Source of the DNA: Lewinellaceae bacterium
GTDB lineage: Bacteria; Bacteroidota; Bacteroidia; Chitinophagales; Saprospiraceae
Direction of reading: 5' to 3'
Length of the DNA stretch: 64,000 nt
Assembly: GCA_020636105.1 (NCBI GenBank)
Contig: JACJYL010000001.1
Location: 4,486,001 to 4,550,000 of the forward strand
Shown here: positions 56,148 through 63,818 of the stretch, in pieces
Numbering within the stretch: position 1 is the stretch's first letter
Layout of the letters: each line of letters begins with the position of its first letter
Notes under the pieces: generated by a model
Database searches by the model: none
What the model saw: the letters and a program-made list of their open reading frames with translations, nothing else
What the model was told of the DNA's origin: nothing
Program-made: the position numbers and the translations under genes

Positions 56148-56188
56148 GCGTGCTTTGCGCCCTCCGCGTCTTCTCTGCGTGCTTTGCG
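56148..56188. repeat. GCGTGCTTTGCG direct repeat, 29-bp period
   Basis: The 12-mer GCGTGCTTTGCG occurs at 56148-56159 and 56177-56188. On the minus strand the tract reads CGCAAAGCACGCAGAG with related CGCGGAGGGCGCAAAG in between, a G/C-rich low-complexity type seen in many bacterial genomes. Confidence 0.55.
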
Positions 56189-56256
56189 GTTAAACATACC
56201 CAGCAACTCCCCATTGGTAAACCGTTCATCCTGCACCGACAGGCCGGGAGGTTTTT

Positions 56257-56817
56257 TTAATCGTGCCAGGCATAAACGATCATGGATACTCCGTCGGAGA
56301 GGAAAACCAGGTGACAGTAAATCCTTCCGTTTTTTTTCAGCGCATAGTCTTTTACGGGCTCCAGCCCATCGTAATCTTTAAGCATATAAAGAACTTCGTG
56401 AAATTCCAATAAATCCTGGGAAAAGTCGGAGTGAGTTTCGGAAAGTCCATGTTTTTCAAGTGCCGATGGCAGGTTGTCGTAAAATGTGGTGTCTGTTTTT
56501 ACAAGAGAAAGAGTGACAGCTTCCCTCGAATAAGGACCCCATGACCAACTTTTAGTGTCCACGAACTCTGCATTTTCCGGAAATTCAAGCCCGGTCACTT
56601 CCTTGAAATGTTTTTTATATAAAACATTGGGATTAAAAATGCCGCCATAGATGCCAAAGCCCATGTACAATAAAGGGAGGAGGGCCAAAAACATCCATCG
56701 TTTATCGATTTTCTGTTTTTTAATCACCCGGTAGATCAAAAGGGAGATCCCCACAGGAATGCCCAAAAACAGGATGGCCATGCCGGCCAATTGCAGTATT
56801 AAAGAAAGTTTTTCCAT
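56257..56817 (-). CDS. Membrane-anchored protein of unknown function
   Basis: 186 residues. Two N-terminal hydrophobic segments (about 9-30 and 42-62), then a roughly 120-residue soluble domain (FKEVTGLEFPENAEFVDTKS, REAVTLSLVKTDTTFYDNLP, LEPVKDYALKKNGRIYC). No family recognised. Followed closely by no gene in this strand; the lipoprotein gene at 56861 lies 43 bp upstream on the same strand, so the pair may be one operon. Confidence 0.6.
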   Translation of the reverse strand: MEKLSLILQLAGMAILFLGIPVGISLLIYRVIKKQKIDKRWMFLALLPLLYMGFGIYGGIFNPNVLYKKHFKEVTGLEFPENAEFVDTKSWSWGPYSREAVTLSLVKTDTTFYDNLPSALEKHGLSETHSDFSQDLLEFHEVLYMLKDYDGLEPVKDYALKKNGRIYCHLVFLSDGVSMIVYAWHD

Positions 56818-56860
56818 TTCAGCAAATGTTTCGGATCAATGGTTCAACCTGTTAAACCGC

Positions 56861-57574
56861 TCAATAGTAGATGGTTTCTTCTGATTCCGGTGTCATGACC
56901 CCGGTTTCTCCAGGGCGGAATCCGTCCATGACCGGCAGTTTTTTCAACTTAAAGGTAAAGGATTCTTCCGCCGTTACGGTTGTTTTCATCTCATTGGTTA
57001 CCTCATCGCAAATTTCGGTTTCCTTTTTGTAATTGATTTTGCCGGTCGACAGGTTGTAGTCAAAATATTCCCAATAATCACATCGGGAACCAAATTCAAC
57101 CGAAGCACCGATCAGTTCCCACTTGCTGTTTTGAAACCGGAAACGGTGGGTGTATGACCACTTTTGACGACTGCCGCCAAGGTGTTTGATTACGATTGCT
57201 CCGTTTTCTATGGAAATGTCCTCGAAAGGATCTCCCATCGTGCCACCCTGTTCGCTGGGAAGTACAGCCGTTGAGGAGCGTTGCCAGAGTTTCCAGGCAC
57301 CTTCCTCCTTTTTGAATACATGGATTTCTCTTTCATACCCAAAGTCTGTCATACGGTCGGTATTGAAAACCATCACCTTTTCTTCCTGACCGTCCTTGTC
57401 CAGGTCACCGGTTGCCTCTCCGATTTTTTGGAATCCCGCCGGGGTGGCAATGGTGTCCGGCTGAATGGTTTCAGTAATAGGATCCGTTTCGGCAGTATCG
57501 TTGGTTGAAGTAACCTCTTTTCTTTTGCAGGAAAAAAGAGCCAGTCCGATCAATAGTAACAGCTTGTTGGTCAT
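56861..57574 (-). CDS. Lipoprotein with FG-GAP/VCBS-like calcium loop
   Basis: 237 residues. Signal sequence MTNKLLLLIGLALFSC ends in a lipobox. The start of the mature part is low-complexity T/D/E rich (TSTNDTAETDPITETIQPD). ATGDLDKDGQEEKVMVFN is a DxDxDG-type Ca2+-binding loop as in FG-GAP/VCBS repeats. The rest (YTHRFRFQNSKWELIGASVE) looks beta-rich. Function unknown. Confidence 0.65.
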   Translation of the reverse strand: MTNKLLLLIGLALFSCKRKEVTSTNDTAETDPITETIQPDTIATPAGFQKIGEATGDLDKDGQEEKVMVFNTDRMTDFGYEREIHVFKKEEGAWKLWQRSSTAVLPSEQGGTMGDPFEDISIENGAIVIKHLGGSRQKWSYTHRFRFQNSKWELIGASVEFGSRCDYWEYFDYNLSTGKINYKKETEICDEVTNEMKTTVTAEESFTFKLKKLPVMDGFRPGETGVMTPESEETIYY

Positions 57575-57739
57575 GGTGTTTTTTTATCGTGGGTTTTTCA
57601 AACCTGATGGTTTGCAGATACAAGATAAGCAGTCAAAGTAAAAATCAATAAATCTTAATCATAAACTTTGAGCATTGGTTTTTTTACATGCGCCTGGATA
57701 TTTTGTTTTTTAGACTAATCCGGGGGATCATCACAAAAA

Positions 57740-58087
57740 TCAACCCTGTTTTTCCAGCAACCGTATCGCAACCCAGATAATTCCTGCAAGGAAAATAGTG
57801 GTAAAAATCACCTTATTATGGCGGGCCAGCCAGACTGGTAGAAAAATGTCAAAATTTTCCTTTTCGGAAGTTGAATATTTACGTGCCACCAGCGTTAGGG
57901 GACAAAACATTTTAAAAGCCACCAGGACCAGTCCTTCCAGTAGCACAAAACCGATGGCGAACCATGTGTAGGCATTAATGCAATCGGCCCATCCGGAATA
58001 AAGGATGTAAAAAATGAGGGTCACGAAAAAGATCCAGATCAGGGTATGCGCCAGCTTGACGAGCAATAGTTTGGTTTGATCTCTCAT
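57740..58087 (-). CDS. Three-TM membrane protein of unknown function
   Basis: 115 residues with three hydrophobic segments (about 10-30, 40-60, 93-110). Landmarks FCPLTLVARKYSTSEKENFD and FLPVWLARHNKVIF recall small DUF2784-like proteins, but the match is weak. Ends 18 bp after the DUF4350 gene's stop codon upstream, so co-transcribed with it. Confidence 0.55.
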   Translation of the reverse strand: MRDQTKLLLVKLAHTLIWIFFVTLIFYILYSGWADCINAYTWFAIGFVLLEGLVLVAFKMFCPLTLVARKYSTSEKENFDIFLPVWLARHNKVIFTTIFLAGIIWVAIRLLEKQG

Positions 58088-58105
58088 CTTGTCTATGAAG
58101 TTTAC

Positions 58106-59068
58106 TTATGGTTTTTTCTCACCGTTGGTTTTGTCTTCATCATATAAACGATCCAGCCAGTGAATTATGTTGAGCAAAAGCTGGAAATTTTCATCAGCTT
58201 CCGCGGCATTCATTCCCACGCGAGTTTGGGTAGCACCAGCAAGCTGAGCCGTAAACATGGCGGCCTCTCCAAAAACGGCGACCCTTCCTTTGCCGTAATT
58301 CAACACAGCCCCCTGTGATAATCCTTCGGCAGACATCCTTTTGGTATTTTCATCAAAAACCCACATGGTATCCGGCAACAATATTTGATATCCGGAGGTC
58401 AATTCCAGGATGGAGACTGCCCCATCAGGCAGGCTAAACCCCTGACCGGTAAACGTCCTGATCGTATCCACTGATTCTGCTTTGTTTCTGCCATTGGTGA
58501 TGAAATTTGAGGCCAGCATTTTATTGTTTCGCGAAAAGTCAAAAATGCCCCGGTTGTGTTCATCCAATAAGAAACCGTCGTAAAAACCAAAACCAAAGGC
58601 TTTGCCCAACGTGGCCGAAGCTCCCGCAAAGGGCATATGGTCGGCGATGAGGAAAAGAGAGCCGCCTTTTCTGACCCAATCCTCAATAGCGGATATTTCC
58701 TCTTCCGAAAAGGCGCTATCGGTGGGAACAGTGAAGGGAGGCCGGGCATTTTCAGACAAAGCATTGGAGATCACCAGTACTTTTATGCCCCGGAGTTTTT
58801 TGGGGTCAAATTTACCTTCAAACCCCTCAACCTTATATCCATCCTGCTTAAGCAGCTTTGCAAAAGGTGAAAACCTGCCATCCTTGGTATGAAAGTTTTG
58901 ATGCCCCTGGTCAATGTAGATCAGAGATCCGTTATTTTCGGGATAAGCTTTTGAAACGATGTCGGGTTGGTAAAGCGTGTCGGCATTTTGCTGGGCAGGT
59001 AATTTACCAACGGACAATAGGGCTGCCAGAACCAGGAAACATTTATAAGGGAAGCATATTTTTTTCAT
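58106..59068 (-). CDS. Secreted DUF4350-family protein
   Basis: 320 residues from MKKICFPYKCFLVLAALLS, signal peptide ending LPAQQ. DUF4350/GATase-like domain: SLIYIDQGHQNFHTKDGRFS, LRGIKVLVISNALSENA, ISAIEDWVRKGGSLFLIADHMPF, YGKGRVAVFGEAAMFTAQ, NFQLLLNIIHWLDRL. This fold is seen in periplasmic proteins of unknown enzymatic role. Start at 59068, as the longer frame adds a non-signal stretch. First gene of a two-gene unit with the three-TM protein. Confidence 0.85.
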   Translation of the reverse strand: MKKICFPYKCFLVLAALLSVGKLPAQQNADTLYQPDIVSKAYPENNGSLIYIDQGHQNFHTKDGRFSPFAKLLKQDGYKVEGFEGKFDPKKLRGIKVLVISNALSENARPPFTVPTDSAFSEEEISAIEDWVRKGGSLFLIADHMPFAGASATLGKAFGFGFYDGFLLDEHNRGIFDFSRNNKMLASNFITNGRNKAESVDTIRTFTGQGFSLPDGAVSILELTSGYQILLPDTMWVFDENTKRMSAEGLSQGAVLNYGKGRVAVFGEAAMFTAQLAGATQTRVGMNAAEADENFQLLLNIIHWLDRLYDEDKTNGEKKP

Positions 59069-59245
59069 GGCTTCGGTTTTAGTTAATGGATCAGATAGGA
59101 AAGATGCACCCAACCGTGGACTTTGGTGTTTGAGATAGGCTCATTTTTTTCGATGTTCACAACGCTTTTATTGATGGTTTAAGATGAACGCTTAAAAAAT
59201 CGATTGGAAATAGGGTTATGATTTGATGTATGATAAATAGAAAAC

Positions 59246-59628
59246 ATGAATCATCCCGAATTTTTTAATTCAAATGGATGCTGAAAATATATTAACAATA
59301 TTTATCTGCAATATATTCAACTCCTTCAGAGTTGAGATTGTTTTTGTTTGATTTTCAATGGATTACATTCATTGCCATTAATACCTTCCGGCAGGCAGGC
59401 AGGTTAATTCCCTTCGGGAAATGGATTAAGAATAGAGTTAATTTTTAAAAAGAAGATTAAATTTATCCCCGAATGGGGATAAATATCAATAACGCAGTAT
59501 GAAATACTGCCAAAAAAGGGACAAAAGCCAACTCTGAAAGAGTTGAATGTAACCTGTTTCAAACTGACAATCAATTTATTGAAAAAAATCCCAAACTTTG
59601 CCGGTCGGCAAAATTCGGGATGACTCAT
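59246..59628. repeat. 383-bp hairpin-rich element bounded by 19-bp inverted repeats
   Basis: ATGAATCATCCCGAATTTT (59246-59264) and AAAATTCGGGATGACTCAT (59610-59628) are complementary at 18 of 19 positions. Nested arms ATTCAACTCCTTCAGAGTTG (59315-59334) and CAACTCTGAAAGAGTTGAAT (59529-59548) match with one mismatch. Inside are more hairpins: TTCCC-ttc-GGGAA, ATTTATCCCC-gaat-GGGGATAAAT and GCAGTAT-gaa-ATACTGC. No protein is encoded. Most likely a non-autonomous repeat element (REP/MITE type); the family is not known to me. Confidence 0.75.
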
Positions 59629-59677
59629 ATTTTATGATAAAAACTGCTTTTTTTTAACCTGTTCAGACCTTTTAAAA

Positions 59678-60094
59678 TTAAGCAATTGCCATTTTTTCTG
59701 CATTTTTCAGGAATATCCATCCGGTAATAATGATGATGAGATGGATAATAATAAAAGGAATATACCCCGAGGCATCATACCCGTTTTTGATCCAGATGGC
59801 ATCACACAATACCCCGCGCAGCAATTCGGCCAAAATGATCAGCCACACCATGCTTTTGTTGGCCAGGGGATCCTTTGAAGCATAAACCAGCACTGCACCA
59901 ATGGCACCCAGTTCGAATACAAAAACCATCCAGGCATCCATAAAGCTTCTCACGGCCAGCGGATCTGAGTTGAATGTTCCCGGCAGTCCCGAACGGACGA
60001 AATCAGGATTGATGAAAAGACCATAAAGGTTCATCACGGTCAATAAAAGGTAAAAAACACCTACAATACGCATCCACCATTGCAATTTTTTCAT
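59678..60094 (-). CDS. BphX-like membrane protein
   Basis: 138 residues with four hydrophobic segments. The start MKKLQWWMRIVGVFYLLLTV and LAVRSFMDAWMVFVFELGA resemble the BphX family of small membrane proteins of unknown role. Upstream lies a 21-bp direct repeat (60194-60235), likely a regulator site. Confidence 0.55.
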   Translation of the reverse strand: MKKLQWWMRIVGVFYLLLTVMNLYGLFINPDFVRSGLPGTFNSDPLAVRSFMDAWMVFVFELGAIGAVLVYASKDPLANKSMVWLIILAELLRGVLCDAIWIKNGYDASGYIPFIIIHLIIIITGWIFLKNAEKMAIA

Positions 60095-60126
60095 GATTAA
60101 TTGTTTTTAGTTTGTTTGAAAAAACA

Positions 60127-60158
60127 GGTTCGAAGTAAATCAAAATCTCTTTCGAACC
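60127..60158. promoter_or_regulatory. Inverted repeat in the BphX-like leader
   Basis: GGTTCGAA (60127-60134) and TTCGAACC (60151-60158), an 8-bp perfect inverted repeat with a 16-nt spacer, just upstream of the gene start. Confidence 0.4.
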
Positions 60159-60193
60159 AGGACAATGCAAAGATGGGGGCGGAAATGCCCGGG

Positions 60194-60235
60194 ATGGTAT
60201 CAAAATGGTCGCATGGTATGTCAAAATGGTCGCAT
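60194..60235 (-). promoter_or_regulatory. 21-bp direct repeat, probable activator site
   Basis: CAAAATGGTCGCAT occurs at 60201-60214 and 60222-60235, each preceded by ATGGTAT. The start-to-start distance is 21 bp, two helical turns. This geometry fits tandem binding sites of an AraC-type or similar activator for the BphX-like gene 100 bp downstream. Confidence 0.55.
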
Positions 60236-60276
60236 TTGCGTTCCGAAATTAAAAATTCACCTTTTTCGGTGCTCCG

Positions 60277-60384
60277 CTATTGCACTTTAGGGCTCATTTT
60301 ATTAAACATATACCGGGCGATTTTCCATTCATTGTTTTCTCTTTCAAAAACAAATAATTCTCTGTTTTCTTCAGGAATAATCAT
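60277..60384 (-). pseudogene. Tail remnant of a DUF4440/SnoaL-like protein
   Basis: A 35-codon frame, MIIPEENRELFVFERENN then EWKIARYMFNKMSPKVQ, matches the C-terminal strands of NTF2-fold (SnoaL/DUF4440-like) proteins, where ELFVFEKVNGEWKIARYMFN is typical. A stop lies two codons before the ATG, so the rest of the gene is gone. Its ATG overlaps the mscS stop (ATGA), so it may still be translated by coupling. Either a deletion left only this end, or a mini-gene is retained. Confidence 0.6.
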
Positions 60385-60896
60385 GATTTAGGTTTAGGTT
60401 CCGGTTTAGTTACTATTTTGATCATTTTGTTGAGGATCAATGAATTGGGAATTGTAATTTTTTCATCCTCTTCCGTTTTTAAAATAATAAAAAACAACCC
60501 GATGTCGCTTATTCTGCCTTTCAGCGGGTAATCCTTATCCAGGATTAGCAGGTGATCCCCGATTTTTGCGGGATGGTTGACAAACAGGATAATACTTGCG
60601 GTAATATTGGACAAAACCGACCATTGGGCAAAAAGGGCTACGCCTAATATGGTCAGGAAAGAGGAAATGAATACAAAAATATCCTTTTGATCAACGGCCC
60701 AAATGATCGAAATAGAAACAAAAGCGATCAGGTAAATGATGAGGTTTTTGGCTTTGTTCACCATTTTTATTCTTTGCTTTTGCAGACCAAAATTTTTCCT
60801 GATCTTTTCCAGTAATTTGGTGAATACCCATTTCAATGATAATACCAGTGCGATTACGGCAATGGTTTCCAAAATATGAATATTGTATTGGTTCAT
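60381..60896 (-). CDS. Small MscS-family mechanosensitive channel
   Basis: 171 residues. Two to three N-terminal transmembrane segments (IAVIALVLSLKWVFT, LIIYLIAFVSISIIWAV, and the TM3-like SSFLTILGVALFAQWSVLSN), then the MscS beta domain (FVNHPAKIGDHLLILDKDYPLKGRISDIGLFFIILKTEEDEKITIPNS in pieces). Short C-terminus KPEPKPKS, as in compact Bacteroidota MscS proteins that lack the large cage. Opens under membrane tension to release solutes. Overlaps the SnoaL-like remnant by 4 bp. Confidence 0.85.
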   Translation of the reverse strand: MNQYNIHILETIAVIALVLSLKWVFTKLLEKIRKNFGLQKQRIKMVNKAKNLIIYLIAFVSISIIWAVDQKDIFVFISSFLTILGVALFAQWSVLSNITASIILFVNHPAKIGDHLLILDKDYPLKGRISDIGLFFIILKTEEDEKITIPNSLILNKMIKIVTKPEPKPKS

Positions 60897-61034
60897 TCTG
60901 TCTGTTTTTATTTTAATTTTTCAAAAAGCACTTGCCCTGCCTTAATTTTAAAGTCCCAAATTAATAAATTTTTGATGGCTTACAAGAAGGAATTCTCGTT
61001 TTGAGAAAGGAACGAATTAATAAGGGGTGAAAAT

Positions 61035-61070
61035 TTTGTCCTGTTTCTTTACGCCTTTTTTTTACTTTTG
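61035..61070 (+). promoter_or_regulatory. Promoter of the ABC-F gene
   Basis: TTTG (61035-61038) and TACTTTTG (61063-61070), a TAnnTTTG match with 24-bp spacing, 19 bp before the ATG. Confidence 0.6.
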
Positions 61071-61089
61071 CAGGCTAAAATAAAAAAAC

Positions 61090-62721
61090 ATGATTTCGGT
61101 AGATGGCATAACGGTCGAATTTAGTGGTCAAACGCTCTTTAAAGACGTTTCTTTTGTGATCAATGAAAACGACAAGATCGCCCTTATGGGAAAAAACGGG
61201 GCCGGTAAGTCCACGATGATGAAGATTATTGCGGGCTTACGGAGTGCGAGCAGGGGACACGTTAGGTTTCCCAAGGATGCGGTCATCGCTTATCTTCCTC
61301 AGCATTTGCTTACCGAAGACAATTGTACGGTATTTGAGGAAACGGCCAAAGCTTTTCGCAAAGTATTCGAAATGCGGGATGAAATGGAGCAGCTCAACAA
61401 AGCCCTGGAAACCCGTACCGATTTCGACTCTCCGGAGTATATGGCCATCATCGACAAGGTGACTGACCTGGGGGAGATTTTCTATTCCATCGAAGAGGTC
61501 AATTATGATGCTGAAGTGGAAAAGACCCTGATGGGACTGGGCTTTAAAAGGGAGGATTTTACCCGGCAAACCAGCGAGTTCAGTGGTGGATGGAGAATGC
61601 GTATTGAGCTGGCCAAGATCCTGCTGCAAAAACCCGACCTGATCCTGCTGGATGAGCCGACCAATCACATCGACATCGAATCCGTTATCTGGCTGGAAGA
61701 TTTTTTGATCAACAAGGCAAAGGCGGTGGTGGTCATCTCTCACGACAGGGCGTTCATCGACAACGTGACAAATCGTACCATAGAGGTCACCATGGGGAGG
61801 ATTTATGATTACAAAGCCAATTATTCCCATTACCTCCAATTGCGGGAAGAACGCCGGGCCGGCCAGTTGAAAGCTTTTAAGGATCAGCAAAAATTCATCG
61901 AAGAAAGCCAGCGGTTTATTGAACGATTCAGGGGGACTTACTCCAAAGCCAACCAGGTGAATTCCAGGGAACGCATGCTGGAAAAGCTCGAAATTATTGA
62001 AATAGACGAGGTGGACAATTCTTCTCTCAAACTCAGGTTTCCTCCTTGTAGCCGTTCCGGCGATTACCCGGTGATCGCGAAACATTTGTCCAAAAGTTAT
62101 GATGACCAGATTATTTTTAACGATGCCAATCTCACCATTGAACGGGGTGAAAAAGTATCTTTCGTGGGCCGTAACGGGGAGGGGAAATCAACGATGATCA
62201 AAGCCATCATGGGCGAAATAGATTTTAAAGGAGAATGTGCGCTCGGACACAATGTGGCGGTGGGGTATTTTGCCCAGAACCAGGCCTCGCTATTGGATCC
62301 GGAGCTCACCGTTTTCCAGACGGTTGATGAGGTGGCCAAAGGGGAGATCCGTACCCAGGTAAAAAATATTCTGGGCCGATTTATGTTCAGCGGGGATGAT
62401 ATCGACAAAAAAGTATCGGTATTGTCAGGGGGGGAGCGTACCCGCCTGGCCATGGTGAAATTGCTGTTGGAGCCCGTCAATCTACTGATCCTTGATGAGC
62501 CTACCAATCACCTGGATCTCAAGTCAAAAGATGTTTTAAAAGAAGCCTTGCTGGCCTTTGACGGCACCCTGATCCTGGTGTCTCACGACAGGGACTTTTT
62601 ACAGGGATTATCGGAAAAGGTTTTTGAATTCAAAGACAAACGGGTCATTGAACACTTTGAAACCATCGACGATTTCCTGGAAAGGAACCGCATCGAAAAC
62701 CTGAAACAGATCAATTTATAG
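61090..62721 (+). CDS. ABC-F family ATPase, YbiT-like
   Basis: 543 residues, two ABC ATPase domains with no transmembrane part. Domain 1: Walker A MGKNGAGKSTMMK, signature FSGGWRMRIELAKI, Walker B LILLDEPTNHID. Linker with FRGTYSKANQVNSRERMLEK. Domain 2: GRNGEGKSTMIK, LSGGERTRLAMVK, LLILDEPTNHLD, SHDRDFL. ABC-F proteins bind the ribosome E site and relieve stalled translation. Both ATP sites look intact. Downstream on the minus strand lies a DUF5685 remnant convergent with it. Confidence 0.94.
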   Translation: MISVDGITVEFSGQTLFKDVSFVINENDKIALMGKNGAGKSTMMKIIAGLRSASRGHVRFPKDAVIAYLPQHLLTEDNCTVFEETAKAFRKVFEMRDEMEQLNKALETRTDFDSPEYMAIIDKVTDLGEIFYSIEEVNYDAEVEKTLMGLGFKREDFTRQTSEFSGGWRMRIELAKILLQKPDLILLDEPTNHIDIESVIWLEDFLINKAKAVVVISHDRAFIDNVTNRTIEVTMGRIYDYKANYSHYLQLREERRAGQLKAFKDQQKFIEESQRFIERFRGTYSKANQVNSRERMLEKLEIIEIDEVDNSSLKLRFPPCSRSGDYPVIAKHLSKSYDDQIIFNDANLTIERGEKVSFVGRNGEGKSTMIKAIMGEIDFKGECALGHNVAVGYFAQNQASLLDPELTVFQTVDEVAKGEIRTQVKNILGRFMFSGDDIDKKVSVLSGGERTRLAMVKLLLEPVNLLILDEPTNHLDLKSKDVLKEALLAFDGTLILVSHDRDFLQGLSEKVFEFKDKRVIEHFETIDDFLERNRIENLKQINL

Positions 62722-62977
62722 GCAGTCTTCTGGTCGGGCATCGTGAAGCACTTGTTGATGGCCTGGAAACCATTCGACCATTCTTCCAGGTTTTCCCCGG
62801 CCAGACGGGAAAGAATTTCAGCAAAAAAAACGGTATCGAAATTCAGGAGCATTCTCGACCGATGTCCATAATCCTTCCGATGGTTTTACAGGTGCCGCAA
62901 TAGTGCATTCGATGGAATCGGTAATCCTGACTGGTTTTATGGGCACAGCTCTTTTCCGGGCGCATGAGTCCAAACAT
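62722..62977 (-). pseudogene. Frameshifted N-terminal remnant of a DUF5685 protein
   Basis: MFGLMRPEKSCAHKTSQDYR then FHRMHYCGTCKTIGR is the characteristic start of DUF5685 proteins (CxxC, HxxHYCGTCK). A one-base loss near 62873 then breaks the frame: the next frame continues YGHRSRMLLNFDTVFFAE, ILSRLAGENLEEWSNG, INKCFTMPD. After that homology ends at the stop of the convergent ABC-F gene, so the C-terminal two thirds are missing. A non-functional remnant by sequence. Confidence 0.75.
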
Positions 62978-62996
62978 AAGGATTCAATTTTAGGGT

Positions 62997-63764
62997 TTAG
63001 ATAATATTTGTTACGGCTTTTTGTAAATCAGGAACCCATTGATGAAAATTTTTGGGCAGCCATCCACGATGTCTGGCCAGGTGAATCATGGGGCGAAAGC
63101 CCTTTAGAAAATATTGGTCTTTATACGGAATATTAAGGTATGCTGAGTCAAAGGTTCTGAATGTAGATCCCTGTTTTCCGCTTTCCAGGTCTTTTTTTAA
63201 AGATAATTCCCCCTTCAATGCCTTATCAGTCCCCGACATATTGACTTTGCTTTTATCCCTTATCCCTGTTTTATTGAACCCTGCATGAGGCACTACGTTG
63301 TCCTTTGGGCAATAAATATGGTAGTGATGGATGCCGGGGTCTTCCAATTTGGCCCCTCCGACCACATTGGGTGTATTGAGGGTTACAATGTTTATTTCTA
63401 CATCGTCTCCTAAAATTGCGTGCAGTTTTTTACTCGCCAATAAGATAACGTTCCCTCCATGGCTGTGCCCGACGAGGGTTACGGTCTTTTCGGTAATGTG
63501 ATATTTCACCCGGACGCTTACAATATGTGCCAAAAGTTCTTCCGCTGCAATTTTTCTGGCAAAAGTATTATTGGCTCCACTCCAATCAAACAATTCCACT
63601 TCATTTCCATAGGCTTGACAGCCAAAAATAATCCTGGTTTCCGCCCTGATTTCATCATCCCAGGATTTACTTGATCCCTTGGTGCCGTGAACAAAATAAG
63701 CCTCGGAATGGGCGTGAAAAAACCCCAGGCAGAGGACGGTGAATAGAATTGTTTTTTTTAGCAT
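62997..63764 (-). CDS. Secreted alpha/beta-hydrolase (lipase-like)
   Basis: 255 residues with a signal peptide ending FFHAHS. Alpha/beta-hydrolase with oxyanion stretch YFVHGTKGSSKSWDDEI and nucleophile Ser in VTLVGHSHGGNVILLAS near residue 108. An Asp in YHIYCPKDNVVPHAGF near residue 155 and a His in HLARHRGW near 230 complete a plausible triad. Substrate unknown. No T9SS tail. 19 bp upstream of the DUF5685 remnant on the same strand. Confidence 0.75.
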   Translation of the reverse strand: MLKKTILFTVLCLGFFHAHSEAYFVHGTKGSSKSWDDEIRAETRIIFGCQAYGNEVELFDWSGANNTFARKIAAEELLAHIVSVRVKYHITEKTVTLVGHSHGGNVILLASKKLHAILGDDVEINIVTLNTPNVVGGAKLEDPGIHHYHIYCPKDNVVPHAGFNKTGIRDKSKVNMSGTDKALKGELSLKKDLESGKQGSTFRTFDSAYLNIPYKDQYFLKGFRPMIHLARHRGWLPKNFHQWVPDLQKAVTNII

Positions 63765-63818
63765 TTCCGGGTATATAAATGTTCAATTTACGATTTTTTT
63801 CTGCAAAGGGCTTGGGAA

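Noticed and set aside
62583..62852. 89-codon frame extending into the ABC-F gene on the minus strand
   Set aside because: Only the part from 62722 is homologous to DUF5685; the rest is antisense to ABC-F.
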